Shown here piece after piece: positions 1 to 11,120 of a stretch of 64,000 bases of DNA. A model generated the notes under the pieces. It ran no database searches, had not been told where the DNA came from, and saw only the letters and a list, made by a program, of their open reading frames with translations. Positions within the stretch are counted from its first letter, which is position 1; the number at the start of each line of letters is the position of its first letter. The DNA is taken from positions 44,847,213 to 44,911,212 of the forward strand of contig OY979716.1 of assembly GCA_963855995.1 (NCBI GenBank), written 5' to 3'. The stretch is from Muricea muricata. Taxonomy: Eukaryota; Cnidaria; Anthozoa; Malacalcyonacea; Plexauridae. Made by a program: the position numbers and the translations under genes.

Positions 1-46
1 CTGTTGATTTTTGGGAAGGACTAATTAACTTCAACAGGGTATCAAT

Positions 47-1290
47 TTATTTAGCAAGCTTGTCAATCTTAGCACTAGTTGATCTATCTTGAACTGGAGT
101 ATCACTTTTCTTTTGAGCTAATGTAAAATCATCTAAGGACTTCTGACAAGTATGACGAATTGGAGCATCACTTGTAGCAATCTCAGGTCTTTGTTCTATT
201 GTTTTTGGATTTTTTCCTCCCCAACCACAGGTTGAACTGACATCAGTGATGGTTGTTTCAGTTGTTGAAGTGCTTAAAGAGCATTTTCCAGAATCCCATG
301 ACGTTGTGGATGTAAATGAAGCACATGGCTTTTTTGGCTCGGTTGGACAAATGGTTGCTTCATCACCATGCCCTCGCTTGGTAAAAACGGATCTGCACAA
401 AAAATGTTTAGAATATGAGCTGGAAAAGAGAGGATGGTATTTTGAAGTGGTATTAAGTCTTGAACTGCATTTCATTTCTCCTAGCTGTACATCTATGTGC
501 TACAGAGTTCAAGACTAATTTAATTTTTTCAACTAAAGTTTGTTGATTTTGTACCTTTTCGTTGTATCGAACTCCTGCTCCTTGAGAATAGCCGCCGCTC
601 TAGGAACTAATGACATCAATCTTTTCCTCAGATTTACGAATGGAGTTTCGATGGCATTTAATAGTAGATGCATTACAGCATGATATGGTGAACTTTGATC
701 TTTTCATGTTGTAGCATGTTACGCATATACCAGGAATAGTATTTTTATGTCCACTTTGACTTCTATGGGTTTTAATATTTGCCATTGGCATTTTCGACCC
801 ATCTCGAACCATCAACACCTCAAACCATCAATACGAAAACAGAAAGGAACATGCAAAATTTGTGCTGACTGGCTGAGTCCACCCGAGGCAACGACAATAT
901 AACACAAATAAAAAATAGAAGCAAGGGCATTTTAATAATCTGCTATGGCTTGCGACAGGTGAGGTAATAATTCACTGCAGTACCTGAGATTTCTGCTTTT
1001 TTGGAAGTTGATGTGTTTTCGTTTGTTTCTGTAGGCAGGTCTAGAAAGAAATTTCAATAATATGATTGTTTCGATGTGTACATTACCTTGCACAATATTT
1101 AAAAAAAATGTTGAGAAAATGAAAGTAGTTACAAGATCATACCTTCACTAGGTTTACATTTGAAACATATTACCAATTGGCCATATCCCTCGTCAGATCC
1201 TGGAATAGCTGTGCCGCAAATAAGATGGACATTTTTGCCACACCGACCACATTTGTGAGCGCTGCCTACTTTGCCATTGCAGACATGACA
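47..1290 (-). CDS. Hypothetical gene fragment with C4HC3-like zinc finger
   Basis: I do not recognise this gene. The best supported part is a minus-strand exon at about 1290-1143. It is bounded by an AG acceptor and a GTATGA donor, and encodes a cysteine/histidine pattern C-x2-C, C-x2-C, H-x3-C, C-x2-C (around NCHVCNGKVGSAHKCGRC and a distal VICFKC), which resembles a small PHD- or RING-like zinc finger. A second short exon with good splice sites follows at about 1040-984. Further along the same strand, open stretches at 818-600 (Cys-rich) and 475-47 (Ser/Thr-rich, low complexity) may be more exons, but they are not joined convincingly. It ends about 550 bp before a piggyBac gene and may belong to another transposon. 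The function is unknown, and only the zinc-finger exon is reasonably secure. Confidence 0.3.
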
Positions 1291-2152
1291 GTTCTGAGCT
1301 ATGTAGTCAAAAGACGAATAATAATGTTATTGACAATTTTGTCAAATGTGAAAAAGTTGTGAAAAGGTTGCCTGACACTCACCTTCCTGTTCCATGATAT
1401 CCTGATTTTTTGCAGCTTAATAGACTTCAGTTCAAGTAAAGTTTACAAGTAAAACTGATGCAATAAAAACATATTGTGACACTTCAATTTTATTTCTGGC
1501 AAACTGACTTCTAATATTTGTGGGCGGATTACTGATGCTTGTGCCTTGGGGGCAGTGGGCGTAGGTGGTGTGTTGCCGTGATGGCTTGATGTATTCTTTA
1601 ACTCTGGCTCCCAAGCAAGTCATATACAACTCATTAACACCCCCCTTCAGCATTTCTTTAATTAACTCTCCTGAACTGTTTCGCATGACAATAAAAGCAA
1701 TTGCAAAGCATCTTGGGATAGAGTCACTTCAATTTCCGATATTTTGGTTGAAAGAAAAACAGTGTTTTGAGCTTGATTTTGTGTCGATTTTGATCAAATT
1801 TTTGCATGTAATATACCTCCTAATTGCAACAAAATGGCAGCAAGACTGTATGACCCAAAGGAAGCCTTAGATTTGATTTTGGAGGGCAATGAAGATGATT
1901 TTAGCGAAGAATCTATCGAGACTGATGATGAATATGCATGTAAACAATGTTGAAGATGCCAATTCAGCACCTATGAATTTGATGCAAACTGACCATATTC
2001 CTGCTCATGAACGTGAGAGCATTTCTCACGTATGCATTTCTCACGTTTCTCATGAACGTGAGAGCACTTCTCTATGTATGCATTTCTATCTTGTGTTGTC
2101 ATATAAATTTGGTGTAAATTTATGTTACAGAAACTGGCTCTGTACTTTAGTA

Positions 2153-2479
2153 TATGGCGTACCGATACGGACAAAAATAGGAAAGCACTATACACAATAT
2201 TAAAGGCATTATCAAAACACCAAGACGTCCAAATAATCTATCAAACGTCCACAAAATATATCAAACTGTAAAATCTAATATCAAATTCGCAAACAAAATA
2301 TCAAAAAGCAATAAATTAATGATAAACCACCGCACACAATACGAACAAGCATATAATACCATAAAATTTTACAACAAAAATATAAAATAACAAACTTCTC
2401 AAAAAATATGAAAATGCACACACAAAATATCAACCACCGCAAACACGATCACAAAATATGAAAGGAAGCGGAAGTAATC
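2153..2479 (+). repeat. Left terminal inverted repeat of the IS3EU-type element
   Basis: This 327-bp AT-rich arm matches the reverse complement of 9593-9919 with only a few substitutions and one-base indels. Homology stops abruptly just after the shared GGAAGCGGAAGTAAT. The arm contains repeated AATATCAAA-like units (for example around 2260-2310) that could be subterminal transposase binding sites, which is an inference. The HECT gene's first ATG (2572) lies 92 bp inside the arm, so the arm probably also acts as its promoter region. Confidence 0.9.
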
Positions 2480-2571
2480 ATTCGAAATTCAGCGGAAGTA
2501 CATGCACCGGACCGGATTATAAACATAGCAAACACGCTACTCTGACAATTTCGACCATATTTCGGGCCATT

Positions 2572-5500
2572 ATGGCGGGTAGAAATCCAGATCGTAGTTC
2601 TATAAATATTGTGGACATTGTGAGAAGAGTTGTAACAACGATGAACAATCTTGATTCCACAAGTACAAATACAAGTACACCAACAAACGACGTTCAGAGC
2701 GAAAACAACCCCAGTCAAAGGATTCGGTCGTGCGATGAAGAAGTAAATGATAGCTTTCGTCTCCCGCGCAACCGCCAACCAGCGCAGCGTCAAAATGGCC
2801 CTGTACGTTCTAGAAATCGTAGATTTGCTCCATACAGAAATCGAGAAAAAGGCAGACGACAGCAAGAAGGCGTCACAATCACATATCATGAAAGATGTAT
2901 GTCTTCTACCGAGCCCCGACTGGGATGCCGTCCCAAGACGAGATTCCAAACAACGACTTGTTCGACAAAATATGTTTGTTGACGCATGGACCCTAGACAA
3001 GACCTAGTCGGAAGAGCAACTTAGAAGTGAAATATTACTGTTGTTTAAAGAACAACTTACTTCAGTTAATGGATAAAAAGTCCTGACCATCAACTTGCAA
3101 CAAGCCTGTTATCATCTTGCAGCAGACTTATTAACGTTATCAACAATCTAGACCTAGCAATGCAAATACATCCTGGTATCAGCTTGATGACTACAAGGCA
3201 ACAAGCCTGCAACCGACCAGCTGCAACTTGCACATTTCGGTCATGTTTTTAGTAAAAAAATCTCCAATTCGTGCTGCAAGTGTTAACCAGGCTTGGCTAT
3301 ATGTTGATGTCATACTTGGCTCAAGTAATAAACCTTGCTGTTTATTGCATTTTCCTAATAGCCTTGTGTTAATATTTATTTAAGTTTTAGCCAGCAATCT
3401 ATCCTTAATGTTATCTCATATTTCATCTACAAAAAAGTTTCTCCCTTTGTTTAGAGTTAGTTACAAATTTGCTGTCAGCCTTGTTACACAGAAACCAAAG
3501 CACCATAGGCACATGAAAATGAGGCCATTGGGTAAAATACAATAAATGGTAACACATAAGAAAGTATTTTGTCATGGAAGTGAAAATATTCAAAGTACTG
3601 GAAAGGAAAAAAATCCCCCAAACAAACCAACAACAGGCAATAAAATTGACAACAGGCAATTTTCAATTGTTCAGACACTAACTGGATATGTCTTTCAAAT
3701 TTACTTGTCTCAGCCCAGCAAACTAGGCTAGTCTGCCTTGAAATCATTTTCTTGGCAATTGCTAATTACATGGTTTCCAAAAACTTTTTTTACTCTAATT
3801 ACAGCAGTTGCTATGGAAGTGTTGATAAAATATTGTATCAATTCATTTCTCAAGTTGATAAATTTATTGGTAGAAAATTTATCAACTTCCTTCAAAATTC
3901 TCAATTTCCTTGTTTGTTTGTGATTGGTCAATACATTCTGAAGGGAAATATAATTGGCTAACTGGCTAACAGGAACTGGATAACAGGAAGTTGATCAATA
4001 TATTATCAACACTTCCAATTGTAATGACAGCAATAGCTTCCTTTTTGATTAAGGCTTGTTTCTTTGTAATATACTGTACTACATGTACCTGTTATTTACT
4101 ATGTGCCTCTTGCTTGTAAACTGCCAAATATGTTGGCTATAGCTGTTAGTCTTGTCACCTCCATGCAGCCTCCATTACTGCAGTTTTTATTGTGGTTTTT
4201 ATTGTTATACATTTTCATTAGAAATAAATCCTGAAAGTGTAACAATATTACATTGTCCTTTTCATTAGTTTTGAATTTGTGAAAGCAGTGGGAAACACCT
4301 TAAGCAGGGTCAGGCTGCCAAAAAATCAAGAGTTGAATGGACGAACTATCAAGCATGTTGCAGGAAATGGTCCCATTTATATAAGAGCTCTTAGAAACGT
4401 TCAAAGTTCTGAAGCTGAAATGTCAGAAAATGAATGGGTAAGCATTGGCAAATGAGTTTAATTTATACACACATACTGCAATGTTGAATATTAATACATT
4501 ATTTTCAATGATGAAAAAATGTAAAAGAAATATTTATATTTTACTAAATTCCAAAAACCCTTTCAAGTTAGTTGAGCTCAAATGAGGAATGAAAACGTTT
4601 TGAACACACATAGCAAAAAGAAACTGCAACGAATGTGAACCCAAATTACCAGTGTACATTTTTAAATTTTTTATTGATCTTTTATAGGATTCTCTTTCAA
4701 ACGAAGATTCTGCTAATGAAATTACGAATAGAAACAGTGAAGATATTAGGGAGTACGAGCAGCGAGCAAGTACATCACGTCTGGTTATAGGTAGTGATGA
4801 TGAGGATGCAAACAAAGCATGTTGTTCCAGTGCTTCTAGTCTGTTTGATTCCGAAATTGACCAGTTGAAGGAATGTTTCCAAATTGTTCTGCTGATGTAT
4901 TAGTGGAAGCCAGAGAAATGTGCTGTGATCTTGAAGAAGCTGTGGACTTTGTAATGTGTCAGTCCAATAAATCATCTGAAGGTATATCATTCTCTAAAGT
5001 CCTAAGTGAACTACATTTGTTCATACTTACATTTTGTTCTGTTATGACATGAGGCCTGTAATTTTAAGTCAACTACTTTGTGGAAGTTCCTTTAATAACA
5101 TGAAAAAAGAGTGTGATGTTAATGCAAAAGCTTTTTGGACAAATGATGCTTCACTAACCTAAGGCCATAAAAATCCTATGAGAACATAGTTTTTGTTTGA
5201 GCAATCAGTGCTCAATAGATGGAACACATTTCACATTAACACACAGCCATTCAACTTTTTTTATCCACCATTTACAAATACAATACGTAATTTACAAGGT
5301 TATTAAAGATAATTCTTGAATTGTTATCTGCTGTATTTCCCTAATCATCAAGCAGTCAAATTTGTTCAGTACAGCAGTAAGCCAGAATTTGTTATTGCCC
5401 CAATTTGTTAAAACATCATTTGCCTGGCAAACCACTCAGTTCTGATCACTTTGCAATATTCTCTTCTGTCTATTCATTGTTTTTTAAGGCAATGACACCA

Positions 5501-6918
5501 ACAAAAGTGACCAATCGGGCTTGGTGGTGGAAGACTGTTCTTTGGGTGAATTGCTAAAGAGTGTATTTCCTGATTCTGGAGTTGCCCCGAAACGTATTGT
5601 GATCAACAGGGGCTCAATCCTGTCCGATAGTATTGCCCTTTTTAAACAAAGGGATTTCGATTTCAATTCACCTGTGATGGTAACGTTCGAAGGAGAGCCG
5701 GCAATTGATGGAGGCGGCCCTAAACACGAGTATTTTACCCTTCTTCTTAGGAAGCTGATGTCTGCATCATCTGCCGTTCGCCTTTTTGAAGGGAGGGATG
5801 GAAAGTATCTTCCATTTCACAACAGTGATGCCTTGAGATCAAAGCTGTTTCTGGTTGCTGGAAGGATGGTGGCTTCATCAATTGTAAATGGCGGTCCTGG
5901 TTTTCCCCATTTCTCTCAAGCAGTTTGGCAGTATATACTATCTCAGGATAGTGATAAAATCACAGAACACCTCACTAAAGATGATGTGGTTGACTATGAA
6001 GTTGTTGAAGCCATTAATAAGGTAAAACTGAAAGGTAGTTTTCTTTGTTTTTACTGTATGGCTGGTTTAAACAAGCATGTATTGGCATATTGCAAATATT
6101 TGGTTTGAATAATTGGTTTGAAAATATTATATGAAACAAGCAAAGGAGGTTTACATATACCATTATGTCATATTGTTATTTTATAGTATTTTTACTGCTT
6201 GGTTTGTAGCTTGATTGTGTTAGTCAGGAGTCATTGAATGAGGTTGCTGAAGAGGTAAAACCACTCCTTATTGAAGCAGGATTTCCGAAACAGCTTACCA
6301 TGGAGAACTTTTTCCAGGCAATTATGTCGCTTTGTTTGCACAGTGTCCTGCTATCTCGGAAGGCAGGACTTGATCAATTTATAGCAGGACTTGGTCCACT
6401 GCATGCACTGATTACGAAACTCCCAACGAAGGCTGAGTGTCTTTTTGTCACAGGAAATGAAACCCCCCCCCCCCAGCGCAGAGGAATTACTATCTTTAAT
6501 GACGTTTGAGGGTGTCCAGCCAAACATTGTAGATTTCTTCAACGAGTATCTAAAAACATCGGAAGGTGAATTGTTCTTTATAAATGATGAAATTTTTTAT
6601 GCAAGTGAAATTCCTTATAAACTTAAGAGGTACTGTTACCAGATTGAGTGTTTTAACTTGCATGTCTATTTTTGTTTTTGTTTAGCTAACAGGCTGAGTG
6701 ACCTCTTAATGTTTGCAACGGGTTGCTCAACTATACCACCAGCGGGCTTTTGTCGACCAAGCGTAATTACTGTTTTGCAAAATGATTCAGCATACCCAAA
6801 CACGAACACGTGTCCCCTAGAGCTTGAGCTTCCAGGACATGTTTCAACTTTCCTACAATTCAAGAAGAGTATGGATTCCGCTTTGGAAATTCAAAAAGTA
6901 GGATTTGGAATTATTTGA
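2572..6918 (+). pseudogene. Transposon-borne HECT-type E3 ubiquitin ligase (CUE + HECT), decayed
   Basis: HECT ligases accept ubiquitin from an E2 on a catalytic cysteine and pass it to a substrate. Exons by splice sites: 2572-about 3080, 4269-4437, 4688-4981, 5489-6021, 6210-6565, 6686-6918. The N-terminal region has an FAPYR motif and then KDVCLLPSPDWDAVPRR. Exon 2 encodes FEFVKAVGNTL...GPIYIRAL. Exon 3 has an acidic tail and a CUE/UBA-like helix (LKE-FPNCSADVLVEA...LEEAVDFV). Exons 4-6 are the HECT domain: FEGEPAIDGGGPKHEYFTLL, then the C-lobe NTNTCPLELELPG with the catalytic Cys kept. The layout resembles the expanded G2E3-like HECT families of cnidarians. Damage: frameshifts in exon 1, a TAG replacing a Trp at about 3004, a one-base loss in the CUE region (about 4873), and a poly-C run (about 6464-6474) that shifts frame. 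It is probably not functional in this copy. Confidence 0.78.
3081..4268. repeat. Intron with imperfect foldback sequence
   Basis: This is the intron between HECT exons 1 and 2. It contains a foldback: GGAAGTGTTGATAAAATATTG at about 3815-3835 pairs with an inverted copy at about 3994-4015, and inside it a tighter hairpin (AAGTTGATAAATTT pairing across about 3854-3890). This may be a small MITE relic or simply AT-rich secondary structure. I see no coding sequence with family resemblance; the short open frames here overlap on both strands and look like chance. Confidence 0.4.
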
Positions 6919-7679
6919 CTAATTATTTGTCGTCAAAGTCATAAATTTAGTTTGCTGTTGAGCTTGTTGTTCAGGTGTTCATTTTCTTCTAGCAAATGAC
7001 AATTTACAGTATACTGCCATTTAGATTTTGTACTTATCATATAACTTTAGCTCGAGGCTTGTTGTTCAGCCTGTATACGATAGTTTACACTAAAGGCAAG
7101 GGTCATATACTCTGCTTGTACATGAAACGGAAAAATTTTCTGTTTTCTAGTTATCTTTTGTAATTGCTTTGATTTTTTGCAAGTATGGCTGATCCCCTCT
7201 TTCGGTACAACTTCCTGCAGCATAATTCATTCCCAAACCCTGGGTGCTGGTTTGTTCACATGAATCTCTTTAAGAGCTAATTTTGTAGCCTTTGATAAGT
7301 TTAAATAGAAAAATGATTATTTTCCTGAACACAGGGCTATTAATGGCACAAGAGAAGTTAGAAAACAGTAAATTTTCTATTTCGCTTCTTATGCCCTTTA
7401 ACTCAAAAAATGACCATAGTTAAGAGCACATGTTAGAATTGATCATGAAATTATTATACTCTGTTGAAGAACACCAAACTAAACAGTAAACACGTATTTA
7501 GCATCGCATTGTCGTACTGATGAATTGCATGGCAGTAGTATATTTGACCCTAGCCTTGTGCATTGATTTTATAAATAATGTTAAAATCAGGTTGAGATTG
7601 TTTTTGGCACAGTAAAATTGTACAGTCCTTATGAGGTCCTCTGTAAAATTATTGACAGGGATGTAATTGTGCTCCTTAG
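6919..7679. other. Intergenic spacer between convergent HECT and transposase genes
   Basis: About 760 bp of AT-rich DNA separates the end of the HECT gene from the 3' end of the transposase gene. I see no open reading frame with recognisable motifs and no repeat. It presumably holds both 3' untranslated regions; AATAAA-like signals are scattered but not diagnostic. Confidence 0.5.
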
Positions 7680-9481
7680 TTATCCTGCCTTGGCACGTTG
7701 TTTGTACCTAGGAACATGTTCGATTAAATGTAGTACAGAAAAAAATGCTACAATTCCATCAGGGTCACCATAACCCCTGGCAGTTAACATCGCATGTTCC
7801 AACTGCTGTAGTTCTCCTTCCGTCAAACTAAATGGGGGAGCTGGTACTTCAACAGCGTAATTTGCCTGTTCTTCCGGAACAGGGCCATCTTCGTCTATTC
7901 CATATTCGTTCCAATTTATCTGGTCATCATTAAATATGCTTTGTACAGCTGTGCACCCTGAATTTGCCGGATTTAACATTCCCTGTACCCACAGTTGCCT
8001 CGGGGATAAGTTATGTTCGGTACTCAGAGCATGGGAATTCCAGGCTGATGTTAGTTGTTCTGAAGCTTCATTTATTAAAGGAAGGTAGGCAACTTGTAGA
8101 ACGAATAAGTGATTTTCATTTGTAGTATCAAGATCGAAATGTTCAAGGCAAACAAAAATATTTATAAACCTTGAACATACTATGCTATTTACCTCTCGCC
8201 ACAACCTTTCTACACGCTGGTTGTGCACGGAAGTTCCGGTAATGATACTGCCGCGATTCACACCTCTTGTGCGTACCATGAACCTTGCCACTTCAATATT
8301 TTCCAAGCCCAAATCTGTTCTCACACGTGAAGGTAGGCTGTACTGTGCCACGGCTTCCTGGAAGGAACTGAAAACTGTGGACGCCCTGTTGTCAACCGAT
8401 GCCTTTAAAAAAACGACTAACCTCGCGTATCCATCTATTCCTCCATGTATAACAACGCGGTATGGCTGTATTAATTTATGATTCTCGTCCAAATGCCTAC
8501 AAAAAATTCCAAAAGAAAAAGTATTTGTAATGAAAATGGTACAAGGCAGTGCGTTGTGGAGCAGGATTTCCAGATAAAATGAATAAATTAGCCAAATTTT
8601 TACAATACTCTGTTTTTCTTTGTATTTGCCTTTTTGTTTCTTTTTTTGCAACACGTACTATGACGATTTGGCTTAATTAATCAGGAATGATGGCAACCCT
8701 CTCGTGGTAATGTGTCAGAAAAACAAAAAATTATGCTAACATAATTTACCACAATGCATTTGGACATGGCACTGAATATTGACGTCGGATTATTGTTCTA
8801 GATGCACGAAGTGTTGCTGTTATAGGGTCAACCCTTTGCATCGACTCGAGAACGCGCCGTCTTTGTAGGTGAAGTTCTCGTTGACATAATGCTCCTTGTA
8901 TCAATCTGTATCCAATTCCTGGAGTTACGTGTAAGATTCCTCTTATCAAGTGGTCAAGTTCCCGATTTGTCATGACTGCAAAATTATTATCATGATCAGT
9001 GTCGAACATCTGATATTCACGTCGACGTCGCATCAGCGTTCTTTCCGACACACCAAGGCTTCGAGCAATATCGGCCCAACGAAACCCAGCTCCAACATGG
9101 AGAGCTTGTAACATATCCTGTGATATGTTGTGTCTCGGTCGACCTTCTCCTGACCTCACATATCCTATCATAAGTTGCTGAGCGTTTGGATTTTCTTCCT
9201 CTAAAACATTTCGAAATGAAAGAGACTGAAAGTAGTCTCTTCTTTCATGTACGATATTTAAAAGCGTGGTAAGATCCGCTAATAGTTGATGTTCTCCTGG
9301 GTATGCTTGAGAAATTCTCCACAGTAACACGCTTAAAGTCCTTTCTAATTCATCAAGTCGCCGCGTTCGAAATTCAGCAGAATCGAAGGACGCTTGATTG
9401 TGATCATATGATGATAATAAAACATTTTCTAACGAACGAAAGAACTCTTGAACCTGGAAATCTCTAAGCCTGTTCGCCATT
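7680..9481 (-). CDS. IS3EU-type transposase (integrase-core DDE), two exons
   Basis: This is the cut-and-paste transposase of the surrounding element. Exon 1 (9481-8750) starts MANRLRDFQVQEFF, carries coiled-coil-like helices and then a helix-turn-helix region (FRWADIARSLGVSERTLMRR). It is spliced at GTAAAT to exon 2 (8496-7680), which opens HLDENHKLIQPYR. The likely catalytic triad is intact: D in HLDENHKL, D in RVRTDLGLEN, and E in VHNQRVERLWREV, with 34 residues between the second D and the E. The C-terminus has STEHNLSPRQLWVQGM, typical of this integrase-core family in fish and cnidarians. An upstream in-frame ATG at 9516 is possible. No stop or frameshift is visible across either exon, so unlike the neighbouring HECT gene it may still encode a full protein. 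Confidence 0.85.
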
Positions 9482-9592
9482 TTAATTTTACCTCCAAAAA
9501 CATAAACATCGTCCAACTTCTGCCCACTGAGCTATACATTATAGCTCGTGCTTCCGCCTTAGTGGACCATCCCATGACCGGATGTCTTTCTA

Positions 9593-9919
9593 TTACTTCC
9601 GCTTCCTTTCATATTTTGTAATCGTGTTTGCGGTGGTTGATATTTTGTGTGTGCATTTTCATATTTTTTTGAGAAGTTTGTTATTTTATATTTTTGTTGT
9701 AAAATTTTATGGTATTATATGCTTGTTTCGTATTGTGTGCGGCGGTTTATCATTAATTTATTGCTATTTGATATTTTGTTTGCGAATTTGATATTAGATT
9801 TTACAGTTTGATATATTTTGTGGACGTTTGATAGATTATTTGGACGTCTTGGTGTTTTGATAATGCCTTTAATATTGTGTATAGTGCTTTCCTATTTTTG
9901 TCCGTATCGGTACGCCATA
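9593..9919 (-). repeat. Right terminal inverted repeat of the IS3EU-type element
   Basis: This is the inverted copy of 2153-2479. The transposase start codon (9481, minus strand) lies about 110 bp inside it. Each gene therefore reads inward from its own terminal repeat, a symmetrical layout that suggests each arm drives one gene. The outer end TACGCCATA is followed directly by the TSD TTAGTA at 9920-9925. Confidence 0.9.
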
Positions 9920-9925
9920 TTAGTA

Positions 9926-9984
9926 CATAAGTACATTCATTATATTTGTCTAAATTTATTGCAATACATTTTTCTATTATTAGT
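9926..9984 (+). other. Remainder of the piggyBac intron after the nested insertion
   Basis: This short AT-rich stretch runs from the right TSD of the nested element to the ATTAG acceptor of the next piggyBac exon at 9985. Together with about 1935-2152 it makes up the original intron. There is no other content. Confidence 0.6.
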
Positions 9985-10785
9985 CTGGGTCAGGAAATGA
10001 ATTGGAAGAGGGATTTGATGAGAAACATGACAGTGGAGAGGAAAATGTAGTAGATGAAGGCAATGTAAGTTCAGGACTATATTCATACTGAAAAATTTAG
10101 TAAGCAAAAATACAAAACTTCTGAGATTTAGCAGGCAAAAGTACTTACAAAACTTATGAAAATTTTGTAGATAGAGCAAACCACAACTTCTGAGGGGAAA
10201 AGAACTAGCACGCGTAAAGCCAGGGCACCTAGAAACAAAAGTTCAAATGCTCAAGGTAAACAAAGGGAGCAAAGAAAAAAGAAGATGATTGAACTGAAGT
10301 GGGAAGAATTTACTGGAATAGAAAAACAGACTGGTGAGGATATCACATTCAATGTAGTGCCAGGGCATTCCAGACAAGCATTGCAAGCAGAAGGCATAAG
10401 TGAGCATTTCAACCTTTTTATTCCAAAAGTTATTGTGGAGGAGTGGGTAACAGAAACAAATCGATATGCAAGAGAATGTGAACAAAGCAAACCATCAAAG
10501 ACAAAGTGGGTTGATGTCTGTTATGAGGAATTGTTAGCCTTTCTGAGAATGGTTATTGCTATGGGTTTGATAAGCCTTCCATCTGTCCGACTACTTCACT
10601 GTTGAACCCATTTTATCACATCCTTGGTTTCCATCAATAATGAGCAGAAACAGGTTTCAACAAATAAACAGGTATTTTCACATTTCAAATTCAAGTCTTT
10701 ACCCAAATGATAAACTTGCAAAGCTCTGCCCATTTATTGAGCTATTAGTAGAAAAGTTCCAGTACTCCCCAGTAGAATAGGTGCA

Positions 10786-11120
10786 GCTATAGTCTTGCTG
10801 ACTCAGCATTTTTCAGGAGCCCTTACCCCTGTAATTTAGTTACCAGTCTGGCCACGTGGCGCGGTGCGCACGCATATTGACAGGAAATATATCATGATGA
10901 TCGGAAAAATGTCATTGAAATAATCAAGTTTGTTTTATGTGACAACGTTGTACATTGAGAAATGTGAAAAGTTCATAGGTGTTGTTAGATCTTTGTATCG
11001 ATATGGTATGTTAGTGCATTTGCAAGTGATGATTTGTGGCTTTTATCTACTAAAACACCATTTGTTCAATCGTTTTACCTGTTAGAACATTAAGCAGATA
11101 ATATAAAAGTACAACTATAT
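10786..11120. other. Unassigned spacer between piggyBac and Academ-like remnants
   Basis: Coding similarity to piggyBac ends near 10785, and similarity to the Academ-like protein begins after 11120. The sequence between them has no motif I recognise. The junction between the two transposons must lie here, but I could not find terminal repeats or a TSD marking it. Confidence 0.4.

Larger units (their letters stand above)
2153..9919. mobile_element. IS3EU-type DNA transposon carrying a HECT E3 ligase gene
   Basis: This 7,767-bp element has near-identical 327-bp terminal inverted repeats (2153-2479 and 9593-9919) that start TATGGCGTACCGATACGG. It is flanked by a perfect 6-bp direct repeat TTAGTA (2147-2152 and 9920-9925), so the ends are defined directly by the sequence. 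Inside are two convergent genes: a spliced HECT-type ubiquitin ligase (2572-6918, plus) and an integrase-like transposase with D-D-E residues (9481-7680, minus). A 6-bp TSD, ends beginning TA, and this transposase type fit the IS3EU superfamily as I know it from Repbase. The element sits in an intron of a piggyBac gene, so it is the younger of the two. The TIRs differ at only a handful of positions, mostly single-base indels, so the insertion is fairly recent although the HECT gene is already damaged. Confidence 0.88.
1832..10785 (+). pseudogene. piggyBac transposase gene, interrupted and 3' truncated
   Basis: piggyBac transposases cut and paste DNA at TTAA sites. The acidic N-terminus begins MAARLYDPKEALDLILEGNE at 1832, which is the typical piggyBac start. 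After a large gap, acidic exon 9985-10062 (GSGNELEEGFDEKHD, donor GTAAGT) and exon 10172-10605 follow. The latter contains KWEEFTGIEKQ and a stretch matching the piggyBac DDE_Tnp_1_7 N-terminal half. A one-base frameshift near 10600 moves the frame to SIMSRNRFQQINRYFHIS (about 10635-10690), a piggyBac hallmark, and homology stops near 10785, well before the catalytic aspartates. The gap between the first two exons is occupied by a 7.8-kb transposon inserted in the intron. The gene is dead: stop after the first exon, frameshift, no catalytic domain. I could not identify its own termini. Confidence 0.75.

Noticed and set aside
3423-3961. Overlapping 60-87 codon open frames on both strands in the HECT intron
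   Set aside because: AT-rich and mutually overlapping, with no motif; better explained by chance and the foldback.
5521-6918. A host G2E3-type ubiquitin ligase gene
   Set aside because: It lies inside TSD-bounded terminal inverted repeats together with a transposase and carries several lesions, so transposon cargo is the better reading.
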